The translations under genes were made by a program, and so were the position numbers. The notes below the pieces were generated by a model. It had not been told where the DNA came from. It saw nothing but the letters and a program-made list of their open reading frames with translations, and searched no databases. A stretch of DNA of 25,899 nucleotides, taken from a virus. Shown here in pieces: positions 1 through 7,878 of the stretch (position 1 is the stretch's first letter; each line of letters begins with the position of its first letter). The stretch is taken from positions 1 through 25,899 of the IMG/VR virus record IMGVR_UViG_3300036840_000029; one strand, given 5' to 3'.

Positions 1-87
1 CCGCTGCACATAGTTCGTGTACCAGATCCCGGCCACGGCGAGCAGCAGCATCGACGCGACGAACGCGACCGGCCGCCACCTGGTCAC
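1..87 (-). CDS. Small membrane protein, partial (lysis cassette)
   Basis: Only the first 29 codons are inside the window; the gene runs off the left edge. It starts at GTG (87-85), overlapping the TGA stop of the upstream holin-like gene in a GTGA arrangement, which fixes the reading frame of both. The visible N-terminus is two basic residues, then a hydrophobic stretch (about residues 7-22, AFVASMLLLAVAGIWY), so one N-terminal membrane anchor or uncleaved signal is likely. Its place directly after endolysin and holin-like genes suggests a lysis or envelope role (spanin- or Rz-like accessory), but that is inference from position. The function cannot be read from this fragment. Confidence 0.6.
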   Translation of the reverse strand, partial: MTRWRPVAFVASMLLLAVAGIWYTNYVQR

Positions 88-344
88 GGCTCACCCGCCC
101 CGGGTGGCGATGGTGACGGCGATGGCCGCGGCTGCGGCTGCTGCGGAGACGGCGGCGATGACCCACTGGCCGGCGTACTCCCGGCCAGCGGCCACGCCGC
201 CATCACGGCCGGGCCGCCCAGCACCAGAATGCAGCCGGTCATCAGCACCAACTCGGCGCCGTGGGTCACCTGCCATATGAACCCGAAACTCCCCAGTCCC
301 AGGCACACGATGTCGCGGATCGCGGGGATCAGCTTGGCGGTCAC
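84..344 (-). CDS. Holin-like two-span membrane protein with Pro/Ser-rich tail
   Basis: An 86-residue protein starting at GTG, with an AAGGGCAGG-type ribosome binding site upstream. Residues about 12-28 and 31-50 are hydrophobic and can form two closely spaced membrane spans; residues 54-86 are almost entirely Pro, Ser, Gln and Gly. Small size, two spans and a position straight after an endolysin fit a phage holin, and Pro/Ser-rich tails are frequent in actinophage membrane proteins of this kind. The GTGA overlap with the next gene supports this frame over the neighbouring one, which would read the distal half as an Ala-rich third span. Holin activity is inferred from size, topology and context only. 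Confidence 0.65.
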   Translation of the reverse strand: MTAKLIPAIRDIVCLGLGSFGFIWQVTHGAELVLMTGCILVLGGPAVMAAWPLAGSTPASGSSPPSPQQPQPRPSPSPSPPGAGEP

Positions 345-380
345 GCACTGGCCTGCCCTTCCGGTACTACAGTCTGGTAA

Positions 381-396
381 CCCCGTAGCACCGGGG
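381..396 (-). terminator. Small hairpin between endolysin and holin-like genes
   Basis: CCCCG and CGGGG form a 5-bp GC stem with a 6-base loop in the 53-bp gap after the endolysin stop. There is no U-tract. It may be a weak attenuator or an RNA-processing site, or chance in GC-rich DNA. Confidence 0.25.
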
Positions 397-397
397 A

Positions 398-1153
398 TCA
401 GTCCTGCGGGCCGCGGACCTTCACGGATCCGCCCTCGCCCAGATCGGCGACAGCGTCGCGCACATCTGAGGCGATTTCGGCGGTCTGCTCGTTGAGCATG
501 TTCTGGATGGCCACCAGATCGGTGTCACCTTCGGTGGCGGTCAGAGCGGCCAGGACCTGCGTGAGCTGGGTTTCGATGTTGGGCACCTTGGCCTTAAGCA
601 TCGTGTACAGGGACAACAGGTTGTACGCCGGGTCGCTGGTCATCATGTAGGAGACGACCTCGCGCCGTAGACGCGCCTGCACGGTGGCGTTCTCCAGGGA
701 GTTGGCGAAGAACGTGTTGAAGTTCTCCTGCGTGAACTCGGCCATGTCGTCCTCGATCCCCCAAGGCTTGGTGGAGTCCTCATACTCCGAACGGGTGTTC
801 CAGTGCACGTGCTTGTCGTGCGGGTTCGAGCCGGTGTAGTTCTCCCGGCGCCAGCCCGTGGATCGGCTGCAGATGATCCGGTTGTGGATCCAGTACCTCG
901 ACGACTCGTGCGCCTGGAACCGCGCCTTGAGGAACTCGATGTCGTCTGACGGGATCCCGTTGCCGGCGCCGTTGAGGTTGACGTCCATGTCCCACGCGTC
1001 GACCGACCCGTCCGGATCCGGGTTGTGGTCCGACGACGTTGACTGGTGGGCTTCGTCGCCGATCGTCCCGTCCGACCCCTTATCGCGGCCAGGCCAGCGT
1101 GCGTTCACCTCGTTACGCATGGTGGTCAGCGCGTTGTTGAGGTACCAGGCCAC
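398..1153 (-). CDS. Endolysin, M15-like zinc peptidase
   Basis: A 251-residue protein starting at GTG after a strong GGGGGAG site, 9 bases past the previous stop. The N-terminal half matches the actinophage peptidase family with a D-Ala-D-Ala carboxypeptidase/L-Ala-D-Glu peptidase (M15-like) fold: SDHNPD around His43, the VDAWDMDV strand with Asp55/Asp57, and HDKHVHW with His115/His117. These are the expected zinc ligands and catalytic surroundings. The family cuts stem peptides of peptidoglycan at host lysis. Residues from about 137 lack these motifs; they look helical and acidic and could form a cell-wall-binding or oligomerisation tail. No SH3 or LysM repeat is recognisable. The gene lies between minor tail and holin-like genes, as expected for a lysis gene, although a tail-associated lysin cannot be excluded. 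Confidence 0.85.
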   Translation of the reverse strand: MAWYLNNALTTMRNEVNARWPGRDKGSDGTIGDEAHQSTSSDHNPDPDGSVDAWDMDVNLNGAGNGIPSDDIEFLKARFQAHESSRYWIHNRIICSRSTGWRRENYTGSNPHDKHVHWNTRSEYEDSTKPWGIEDDMAEFTQENFNTFFANSLENATVQARLRREVVSYMMTSDPAYNLLSLYTMLKAKVPNIETQLTQVLAALTATEGDTDLVAIQNMLNEQTAEIASDVRDAVADLGEGGSVKVRGPQD

Positions 1154-1162
1154 AGCTCCCCC

Positions 1163-2806
1163 TTAAAGCTTGCGGCGGCCGAGCTTGCCGGTCTTGGCCT
1201 GCCGCTTGCCGGTCGCCAGGGCGCGTGAGGTGGCTCGGGTGTACTCGTCCAGCTCGAGGATCGCCTGGGCGGTGGTGGCGTCGTACTCCATGGACACGAT
1301 CCGGAACACGCTCTTGCCGTCCCGGCCAGTGGCGGTGATGGCCTGCGGCGCCGCCGACAGCGGACGGACGCGGATCAGCTCGCCGGCTTTGATCTCCCAC
1401 GGGTGGACCATCCGGCCCGCGGTGAGGTCCTGGATGGGGCGGGCGATCGTCAGCCGGCCCTGTGCGGGCGGTCGGGCGTGCTCGGCAAGGAACTCATCGC
1501 CGGCCTGCTGCGCGTCCGTGGCGTCGGCTGACGCGTCCAGGTCGAGCTTCGTTTCCCGCGTCAGTCCGGCGTCGTCGAGCTCGGTGACCGTCGAGGTGCG
1601 GTGGACGTACACCTTCTGGCCCAGCCCGTCGGTGTAGGAGACGAGCACACCGTTCCACACCTCGTTCGAGCTCGACGGGGCGGAGTATCCGTCGTCGACG
1701 TCGGCTTCGTACCGGACCGTAGTCGGACGTTGCACCCACCGGAACCGGTACTTGCCGTCGGCGTTGGACTCCAGGACCTCCCACCGGAAACCGGGCTCCA
1801 GCTCAGCCATCGCGTCGAAGATGCCGCGGGCGTCGATGCCGTCCGGCCACGCCAGCTCGTTGATCTGGTAGGTGGTGGTTTCGATGACAGCGTTGTCGCC
1901 GTCGAACTCCGGGCACAACCGGCCCACCGCGTCGGCGACCACGACGGAGGCCAGGATCTGCTTGTCCGCCGACGAATATCCGGAGGACTGCTCCGTCCCG
2001 CCCGCGGTGTATGTGGTGGTGCGCATGACGATGTCCTTGAACGACGCCCACACGATGTCGCTGGTGCCCGTTCCCGAAGCGGCGCCCGTCCAGCGGAACT
2101 GAAGGATGGGCCGCGAGTCTCCGAACGCGAACGCGCCGGTGCCGACGATCGCCGTGGACGTGCCACCGCCGCCGGTGCTGGCGGATTGGGTGCGGACCAC
2201 GTTGGTGCCGCTGGAGAACCCGCGTAGCTCCCACGACGCGGAGGTGAGCCCGGCGTCCCAGCTGTAGTCGAAGACGGCCAGGTTCTGGTCGGCGTTCTCG
2301 ATCCCCAGGAAGTACGCGGTGCACGCCCCGTTCGTCGGCACAGTCATCCCGGTCGGGAAGGAGCAGACCAGCGACTGCGACCCCGAGCCGCCCGGATCCT
2401 CACCGGCGGACACCTGCGTGTTCTGCTGCTCGCCCGAGGCTGAGCGGGCTTTGATGAACCCGTCCGGACCGCGGACGATGTGGTACAGCGGGATCGTGCG
2501 GTCGGAGGCATGCGCCATCCCGCCGACGGCGGCGATGCGCCACACCTGCCCGTCGTTGGAGTTCTCGATGCCCAGGTCCTCGACCCGGCCTTCCCACTCG
2601 GCGATGTGGGACAGGCCGTAGATGTAGACCCGGGAGAAGTAGTCGATCTCCTCGGGCATCAGACCCAGCGGGCGGGAGATGGTGAACTCCGCCGAAGCGT
2701 TGCCGCCCAGGTCGATGCGCTTGTACCGCAGGTCCCGCAGCTCGTTGGTGACGTGGATGTCGGTGCGGGACGTCTTGAGCCGCACCGACAACGGGACCGG
2801 GATCAT
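1163..2806 (-). CDS. Minor tail protein, baseplate hub/Tal-like
   Basis: 547 residues. I use the ATG at 2806, which overlaps the TGA of the upstream tail gene (ATGA); the frame stays open upstream to 2941, but that extension is low-complexity Arg/Pro sequence, a shadow of the neighbour's end. The N-terminus (about residues 1-80) resembles tail proteins downstream of Dit, with TISRPLGL followed by DYFSRVYIY and EWEGRVEDLGIE. Residues about 95-260 are Ser/Thr/Gly-rich and beta-like, perhaps a lectin-like insertion. The remainder is mixed alpha/beta with WRWVQ-type strands, ending in a Lys/Arg-rich tail (GKRQAKTGKLGRRKL). No peptidase motif is evident. Position between the lectin-bearing tail gene and the endolysin fits a tail-tip hub protein contacting the host; the precise role is inferred. 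Confidence 0.75.
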   Translation of the reverse strand: MIPVPLSVRLKTSRTDIHVTNELRDLRYKRIDLGGNASAEFTISRPLGLMPEEIDYFSRVYIYGLSHIAEWEGRVEDLGIENSNDGQVWRIAAVGGMAHASDRTIPLYHIVRGPDGFIKARSASGEQQNTQVSAGEDPGGSGSQSLVCSFPTGMTVPTNGACTAYFLGIENADQNLAVFDYSWDAGLTSASWELRGFSSGTNVVRTQSASTGGGGTSTAIVGTGAFAFGDSRPILQFRWTGAASGTGTSDIVWASFKDIVMRTTTYTAGGTEQSSGYSSADKQILASVVVADAVGRLCPEFDGDNAVIETTTYQINELAWPDGIDARGIFDAMAELEPGFRWEVLESNADGKYRFRWVQRPTTVRYEADVDDGYSAPSSSNEVWNGVLVSYTDGLGQKVYVHRTSTVTELDDAGLTRETKLDLDASADATDAQQAGDEFLAEHARPPAQGRLTIARPIQDLTAGRMVHPWEIKAGELIRVRPLSAAPQAITATGRDGKSVFRIVSMEYDATTAQAILELDEYTRATSRALATGKRQAKTGKLGRRKL

Positions 2807-4824
2807 GCCGTTCGGTAGGCGTGCCGGTAGCGGGGGAAGTACTGCACGCCCACGTCGAAGGTGGAGGTTTTGTCGTCGGACACGAGCCCTCCGCCGTTGA
2901 GCAGCATGACGATGCGGTGGTCCTGGTCCGGTCGCAGCCACGGGAACTGCCCGGCCACGGGAATCGCTTCCCGGGCGTAGATGGCCCCGTTGACGTCGAG
3001 GTTGTACACCAGCCCGGCGGAGCCATCAACGTACGTGGAGTTCGGGCCGACGGAGGTGGGCCAGTACACCATGCCGGGCCGGTCGCAGGAGGGGACGAAG
3101 ACGAGCACGTCGAAGTCGACGTTGCCCGAGCCGGACAGCCGCTGCGCGGCGATCGTGAAGATGGTGCCGCGGGCGGGAATCTCCTCACCGGAGGGTCCCA
3201 ACGTGACCGGGTCGGCGCCGACGGGGATCTGCACGTTGCCCATGTACGCCCAGCGCCGCTCGGTGGTGGCGGCCAGGATCACCTCGTCATTGGTGATGGT
3301 GGTGGATCCAGTGTCCTGCCCCAGCCGGACGTGGATGTCGTTGCCGGACACGCTCTTGCGGTACCGCAGGTAAACGTCGTACCTGCCGCGGGCATCCACC
3401 GATGGCGAGCTGGGGAACGCCGAGGACGTCAACCGGGTGGTCATCGTCGACGCGACCGTGGCGAACGAGCAGCGGGCGTAGTTGGAGCCGCTTCCGGACA
3501 TGACGGCGTCATTGCCCGGCAGCGTGGTGTCCGTCCCCAGCGTCATGGACTCGCACTGCAGGAACAGCGGAGCCTGCGACGGCGTCCCCCGCCGCCGCAC
3601 GCCGATGGCGGTGGGGCCCTTGTCCTCGATCTGCGAGTAGGTGAACCGCAGGATCGCCGGCGTGTCCAGATCTCCTTTGATCAGCGAGCCGTCGATGTCC
3701 AGGTAGCAGCCGTTCGACCCGGCGGCGGGATCGTTGGTGACCGTGACCGCGGGGATCATCTGCATCGGTCCGTACCCGGCCGAGTCCGCCGGGATCTCGA
3801 TCATGATTTCGCGCAGGTCGCCGTTGCCGACCACCTCGCGGATCTGATCTGGGCCCGCACGTTTGGTGTGGAAGAACACCGGCTCGTGGCCGGCCGGCTG
3901 CCACAGCAGCCAGTTGCGGGGCCGGTCCAGTTCCCGCCACAACGCCTGCAGCTCATCAGCCCCGCCGTCGCTCGAGGTGAGCTGCAGGCCGAGCCGGATC
4001 ACCCGGTCCTCGTAACTTCCGGCCGAGGTGATCGATCCGTCGGACAGCAGCGTCGACGCGGTCGCGTACCGAAGATCCGGCGGTGACAGGTCGGTGTCGC
4101 GGTCCACCAGGTTCCACGGCGCCGTGTTCAGGTCCAGCCGCTTGGCCACCGCGGATGAGGCGGAGTAGTTGTCGAAGGTGAAGATCGGGTTGACGTTGGT
4201 GTTGCCGGCCTCGCGGGTGGCGCGGATCCCGATCGCGTCGACCGTGGCCAGCATCGTCGCGTCGGTGATCAGTCCGTACACGTCCCAGTCGTCCGGCTCC
4301 GCCGACGCGGCGGCCCACGCCTTGGCCCGGTACCACTGCCCGACCACCCGGGCGCGGATCTTCCAACTGGAACTGGCGGTGTACGAGGAGATGGTCGACG
4401 AGTTGGCGATCACCTGCACTCCGCCGGAGGTGGAGGCCTGGACGACGCGGACGATGAAGTTGCCGGCCGTGTCGAACACCAGCTCCGCCCTCAAGTGGTT
4501 GGAGGTGTCCGTGTAGCGGGCCAGCAGACCCGCCGACATCGACCCGCCGGTAGCCACGGCGGGAACGGTCACGGTGACGGTCTGGTCGGAGTCGGCCACT
4601 TCCATCGACGCCAAGTTCGGGCGTCGGGACACCGACACCGACGTCAGGGTCAGCGACCCCACCCCGGAGCCGACGGCGAAATCGGATGCGGCGCCGCCGT
4701 CGGCGGTCCACGCCTGCCCCGTGTCCGTCGAGCCCCAGCCGTTGGAAGTAGTGCGGCCGAACGCGTCGGTGATGTCGTCGTACACGTCGCCGATGCCGGA
4801 CACGAACGTGACCGTGGTTGTCAT
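2803..4824 (-). CDS. Minor tail protein with N-terminal lectin-like domain and Dit-like region
   Basis: 673 residues; the ATG overlaps the tape measure stop (ATGA), so the two are translationally coupled. Residues about 15-225 look like a concanavalin A/LamG-type beta-sandwich: the DAFGRTTSNGWGSTDTGQAW opening, a GLLARYTDTSNHLRAEL strand pair and a FTFDNYSAS ending are typical of such modules in actinobacterial proteins. From about residue 230 (LDLNTAPWNLVDRD) the protein reads as a distal-tail type scaffold, with SAGSYEDRVIRLGLQL and a WQPAGHEPVFF segment, then further beta domains. The gene immediately after the tape measure normally encodes Dit, the ring that starts the tail tip. A fused carbohydrate-binding module would help contact host wall sugars. 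Domain limits are estimates by eye. Confidence 0.75.
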   Translation of the reverse strand: MTTTVTFVSGIGDVYDDITDAFGRTTSNGWGSTDTGQAWTADGGAASDFAVGSGVGSLTLTSVSVSRRPNLASMEVADSDQTVTVTVPAVATGGSMSAGLLARYTDTSNHLRAELVFDTAGNFIVRVVQASTSGGVQVIANSSTISSYTASSSWKIRARVVGQWYRAKAWAAASAEPDDWDVYGLITDATMLATVDAIGIRATREAGNTNVNPIFTFDNYSASSAVAKRLDLNTAPWNLVDRDTDLSPPDLRYATASTLLSDGSITSAGSYEDRVIRLGLQLTSSDGGADELQALWRELDRPRNWLLWQPAGHEPVFFHTKRAGPDQIREVVGNGDLREIMIEIPADSAGYGPMQMIPAVTVTNDPAAGSNGCYLDIDGSLIKGDLDTPAILRFTYSQIEDKGPTAIGVRRRGTPSQAPLFLQCESMTLGTDTTLPGNDAVMSGSGSNYARCSFATVASTMTTRLTSSAFPSSPSVDARGRYDVYLRYRKSVSGNDIHVRLGQDTGSTTITNDEVILAATTERRWAYMGNVQIPVGADPVTLGPSGEEIPARGTIFTIAAQRLSGSGNVDFDVLVFVPSCDRPGMVYWPTSVGPNSTYVDGSAGLVYNLDVNGAIYAREAIPVAGQFPWLRPDQDHRIVMLLNGGGLVSDDKTSTFDVGVQYFPRYRHAYRTA

Positions 4825-6923
4825 CCGGTGCGCTCCATCAGGTCGGCCCGGCGGGCGGTCATTTCCTCGATCTGCCGCACCACCTCACGGCCGATGCGGT
4901 GCGGGGACTTGCTCGCCCCTTCGACGCGGACGCCGCCGACGTTGACCACGGTGGTGCGCGGAGCCGAAGAGCTCATGCCGAGCCACTTCTGCCCGACGTA
5001 GTCCCAGATGGCCCTGGATCTGCCCATGTCGCCGCGCTTGGGGATGAAAGCTTCGCCGCCGGTGGCCGGCTCGGCGAACGCGTAGCGGGCGGGCGACCTG
5101 GGGCTGACAACGGCGGCTTCCCTCAACAGCCCCGTCTGGGCGTGCTCGTACACCCCGCCGTAGCGGTTGAACTCCGTGAATCCACCCGACGTGCCGGTCA
5201 CGGATCCGTCCGGAGACGACACCGAGATGCGGATGTGCTTCCGCGACGGAATCCTGGCCAGGGCTTCCCGCACCTGATTGGCGCGCGCGACCGCGGACTG
5301 CGCGCCCTTCACATCCACGGTGGTGTTCACCTTGGCGGGGATCGCCTGGTACTTGCCGATCAGCCGGTCGATCTCCTCGGCGGTGAAGCCAGCCTGCAGC
5401 ATCGTCTTGCGCAGCCCCGCGATGTCCTTGGAGTACTTGGCGTTCGCCGAGTCGATCGACTCGCCGTGCTCGATCCGGGCGTCGCGCAGCGACTTGAACT
5501 TGTCGATCTGATCCAGCACGGCGGAGGCGTTCTCCCGCCCCGCCGCGGTGTTCAGGTTCAAGGTACGGCGGCCCTCGGTGAGTTCTTCCTTCAGCTCCTT
5601 CATGCCGTCCTTGGCGGCGATGGTCGCCCGGTCCAGGCCCATCTCAGCGGCGAACAGCTCGTCGAATGCCGTATTCAGGCGTTCGACCTCTTCGGCGGTT
5701 TCCGCGGCGGACCTGCCGAGGTCGTCGAATCCGCCCGCGGTGTCGTCGCTGGCTTCGTGGACGCCGTTGAGAATCTGCGTCAGGTGGTCCAGGCGCTGCC
5801 GTCCCTCTTCGAGCCGGCCGGAGAACAGCGGGTTCCAACCCATCACGGATTCGGTGAAGGAGTGCGCGGCGTCGGCCGCGTTGACCAGCCACCGGAACAT
5901 GTCGACGAAGAATGCGACGACGTCGCCGCCGATGCGGATGATCCCGGCCAGTCCCTCGAGGATGAGGTCCACGCCGGCGGCGGCGGAGTTCGCGTCGCCG
6001 GAGATGTTCTCCAGCATCTCGGTGATCGCGTCGCCGATGTCCGGCAGCCGGTCGGACAGCACGTCGATGACCGGGCGGGCCCGGTCGAGCAGGGCCACCA
6101 CGCCGGGTAGCGCGTTCCTGGCCAGCCCGATGAATCCGCGGGTCAACGGCTCCACCAGGTCAGCGGAGTCCGCGAAGATCTCGTCGAGTTCGGGTTTCAC
6201 GGCCCGCAGTTCCTTGCGCAGCACGCCGACGGTCTGGATGGCGATCGGCACGAACTGCTTCGCCGAGTCGCCCAGCACCGCCATCGCTTCGGTGCCAAGC
6301 CCCGCCAGGGCTTCCTTGACGCGGGCGTCGCGGGCAGCCAGCGTGAACCCGCCGACCACGCCGCCGACACCGGCGCCGCCGAGCACCGCCCCGGCGACGG
6401 CGGACCCGACGATCGACGCCACGCTCGCCGCGATCGGCGCGCCGATCGCGGCGCCCACCGCGCCGGCCGCGCCGGACGGCATGGGCAGCTTGGCCATCAC
6501 CGGGCCCAGCCTGGTCATCAGCGACGCGCCCGCGCCCTCGGCCAGTTGTTCGCCGACGGTTTCGCCGAAGTCGCGGTCGAACAGCTCCTTGGCCTTCAAC
6601 TGCCCTTTGAGCTTCACCAACTGCCGGTTGAGGTCGCCGAACAGGGTGACGTCGCCGGTGTCCCGGAACGCCCGGTCGAGCCGTTTGATCTCCCGCGCGG
6701 TCTCGGCGATCTCGTTGTTCAGCTTCTCCGCGGCGCGCTCGCTGACGCCGAACGATTTCTCCGCGCTCGGGCCTATCTCGGCGATCGCCTGAGCGGTCAG
6801 GTCGCCGTTGCGGGCCGCGTCCTGCAGCTCGCCGACAAGGTCCTTGGCTTCGCTCTTGGTGTCGCGCAATTCCTTCTTGGCCTGCGACGCCTCAACGGTG
6901 AGCTTGGTGCCGACGGTGCGCAC
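4821..6923 (-). CDS. Tape measure protein
   Basis: 700 residues, starting at GTG shortly after the GT stop. The N-terminal ~130 residues are charged and heptad-like (coiled coil). Residues about 147-205 are extremely Gly/Ala/Val-rich and hydrophobic (for example GAPIAASVASIVGSAVAGAV), with a second hydrophobic stretch around 320-355 (IIRIGGDVVAFFVDMFRWLV). More coiled coil follows at about 405-500, then a basic C-terminus. This composition, plus the place right after the frameshifted chaperone pair, is diagnostic. It sets tail length and is ejected into the cell envelope; by the usual rule of about 0.15 nm per residue the tail would be near 105 nm. No lysozyme or peptidase domain is visible, unlike many actinophage tape measures. 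Confidence 0.92.
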   Translation of the reverse strand: MRTVGTKLTVEASQAKKELRDTKSEAKDLVGELQDAARNGDLTAQAIAEIGPSAEKSFGVSERAAEKLNNEIAETAREIKRLDRAFRDTGDVTLFGDLNRQLVKLKGQLKAKELFDRDFGETVGEQLAEGAGASLMTRLGPVMAKLPMPSGAAGAVGAAIGAPIAASVASIVGSAVAGAVLGGAGVGGVVGGFTLAARDARVKEALAGLGTEAMAVLGDSAKQFVPIAIQTVGVLRKELRAVKPELDEIFADSADLVEPLTRGFIGLARNALPGVVALLDRARPVIDVLSDRLPDIGDAITEMLENISGDANSAAAGVDLILEGLAGIIRIGGDVVAFFVDMFRWLVNAADAAHSFTESVMGWNPLFSGRLEEGRQRLDHLTQILNGVHEASDDTAGGFDDLGRSAAETAEEVERLNTAFDELFAAEMGLDRATIAAKDGMKELKEELTEGRRTLNLNTAAGRENASAVLDQIDKFKSLRDARIEHGESIDSANAKYSKDIAGLRKTMLQAGFTAEEIDRLIGKYQAIPAKVNTTVDVKGAQSAVARANQVREALARIPSRKHIRISVSSPDGSVTGTSGGFTEFNRYGGVYEHAQTGLLREAAVVSPRSPARYAFAEPATGGEAFIPKRGDMGRSRAIWDYVGQKWLGMSSSAPRTTVVNVGGVRVEGASKSPHRIGREVVRQIEEMTARRADLMERTG

Positions 6924-6926
6924 AGC

Positions 6927-7810
6927 TCACCGCCTTTCCGCCTGGAACATCAGAGCTTCCGACTGCGGGGAGTCGTCGTATGGCTTGCGGGCGACGGCCA
7001 CGGCCGTGGCGGCGTGGCAGCGCACCGGCAGGGGGACCCGGTATTCACTGGCCGTGCATTCGGCGATGTCGCGCCCGCACAGCGGGCAGCGGCTGTCGCG
7101 CCACAGCCGAAGGGCGAGCATCCAGCCCCGCTCGGTGGAGTCCCATTCCGACTCGGTCCACGAGCTGACCAGGCGGCTGCCGTCGTGTTCGTGGAAGGTC
7201 CGGGGCACCCAGCCGTCGAACCGCTTCAAGCTGATCCCGAGCGTTTCGGCCGCCTCTACTCGGGCTCGGAGTTCAGGATCTTCGAGGCGGCGTACGAGAA
7301 AGGGATGTCCACGTCCCGCCGGTTCAGCCGCCACGCAGCTGTGTGCAGTTGGTCCTTCTGCCGATGGGTGAGCTTGCCTTCCTCCTCGCCTTCGCCGAGC
7401 AGGACCGCCCAGTCCTCGGCATCCAGTTCCGGCTCGAAGGTCGATGCCTTCACCAGCGCCGGGAAGAAGGTTTCGCTGTTCACCCCGAGGAGCTTGTCGC
7501 GGTCGTGGACGTCGCCGTCCTCGGTGCGGCGGGGAGGGTGCTGCGCCGTCAGCGCCTGCCACCGCTTGTCCGGCATCCCCCGCATGTGGAAGACGACCGT
7601 CGAGGCTTCCATCTCCTCGCGCAGGGCCTCGATCTCCTGCGCGAGTTGGCGGGTGCCTGCGCCGGCCAGGGAGTTGGCCGACTTGCGCTGCGCCTTGTCC
7701 AGGTCGCGTTCCAGCTTTTCGAACTGGGCGACCAGGTCGCCGCGCAGGCAGATCGGCACCGTCTCCTCCGGGAGCCGGGCTTGCTCGTGGATCAGCTTCT
7801 TGGCGTCCAT
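6927..7810 (-). CDS. Tail assembly chaperone GT, -1 frameshift fusion product
   Basis: Made by reading the G frame from 7810 to the slippery heptamer at 7304-7298, slipping back one base and continuing to the TGA at 6929-6927. The product is 294 residues: 171 from G and 123 from the second frame. The second frame has no convincing start of its own, and its upstream part is Arg/Pro-rich nonsense, so the fusion explains it better than a separate gene. The T part holds CPLCGRD, a third Cys and a final RCH (fusion residues about 242, 245, 252, 265-266), likely a zinc-binding knot; it also contains a WVPRTFHEHD stretch. In lambda-type phages G and GT chaperone the tape measure and recruit tail tube subunits. 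The gene sits exactly between the tube and tape measure genes. Confidence 0.88.
7256..7810 (-). CDS. Tail assembly chaperone G
   Basis: 184 residues; ATG at 7810 with a GGAAGGGGC site. It contains a charged coiled-coil region (about residues 28-70, LERDLDKAQRKSA and EIEALREEMEAS), then FHMRGMPDKRW and a largely acidic helical C-terminal half ending KILNSEPE before TAG. Unrecognisable primary sequence with long helices is normal for these chaperones. Identification rests on position (downstream of the major tail protein, upstream of the tape measure) and on the frameshift site 13 codons before its stop. It is the more abundant, unshifted product and is not expected in mature virions. Confidence 0.87.
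   Translation of the reverse strand: MDAKKLIHEQARLPEETVPICLRGDLVAQFEKLERDLDKAQRKSANSLAGAGTRQLAQEIEALREEMEASTVVFHMRGMPDKRWQALTAQHPPRRTEDGDVHDRDKLLGVNSETFFPALVKASTFEPELDAEDWAVLLGEGEEEGKLTHRQKDQLHTAAWRLNRRDVDIPFSYAASKILNSEPE
7298..7304 (-). promoter_or_regulatory. Programmed -1 ribosomal frameshift site (C CCT TTC)
   Basis: On the minus strand the heptamer CCCTTTC is in the canonical X XXY YYZ phase: G-frame codons ATC CCT TTC become CCC TTT after a one-base backward slip. The new frame is open from here to 6927. It lies 13 codons upstream of the G stop, as in the lambda G/GT system. Confidence 0.88.
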
Positions 7811-7837
7811 TCCAGCCCCTTCCAGCCCTGACGGTGG

Positions 7838-7871
7838 ACGCCGGCGGGCCGGGCTGGTGGCCCGCCGGCGT
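7838..7871 (-). terminator. Strong hairpin between major tail protein and chaperone genes
   Basis: A perfect 13-bp inverted repeat (ACGCCGGCGGGCC paired with its complement) around an 8-base loop fills most of the 68-bp gap after the major tail protein stop. No U-tract follows, as is common for terminators in GC-rich actinobacteria. It could act as a partial terminator, or as a 3' stabiliser of the tube-protein message, so that the tube protein is made in excess over downstream tail genes. Confidence 0.7.
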
Positions 7872-7878
7872 GCCTGGT

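Noticed and set aside
91-348. Alternative 85-residue frame of the holin-like gene
   Set aside because: Its stop does not couple to a sensible downstream frame, whereas the 84-344 frame ends in GTGA overlapping a clear membrane-protein start. Its start half is Arg-rich nonsense.
2806-2941. N-terminal extension of the hub-like tail gene to 2941
   Set aside because: The extension is Arg/Pro-rich and overlaps 135 bases of the previous gene. The ATG at 2806 makes the ATGA overlap used throughout this operon.
2821-4086. 421-residue open frame on the plus strand
   Set aside because: It is antisense to the minor tail gene at 2803-4824 and is Gly/Arg/His/Val-rich without recognisable domains. Long antisense frames are a by-product of GC-rich third codon positions.
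4818-6110. 430-residue plus-strand open frame
   Set aside because: Shadow of the tape measure gene; composition typical of antisense GC-rich codons, no ribosome site or neighbouring plus-strand gene.
7305-7562. Independent gene start for the second chaperone frame at 7562
   Set aside because: Sequence upstream of the slippery site in that frame is Arg/Pro/Gly-rich antisense-type nonsense without a ribosome site. Frameshifting explains the frame.
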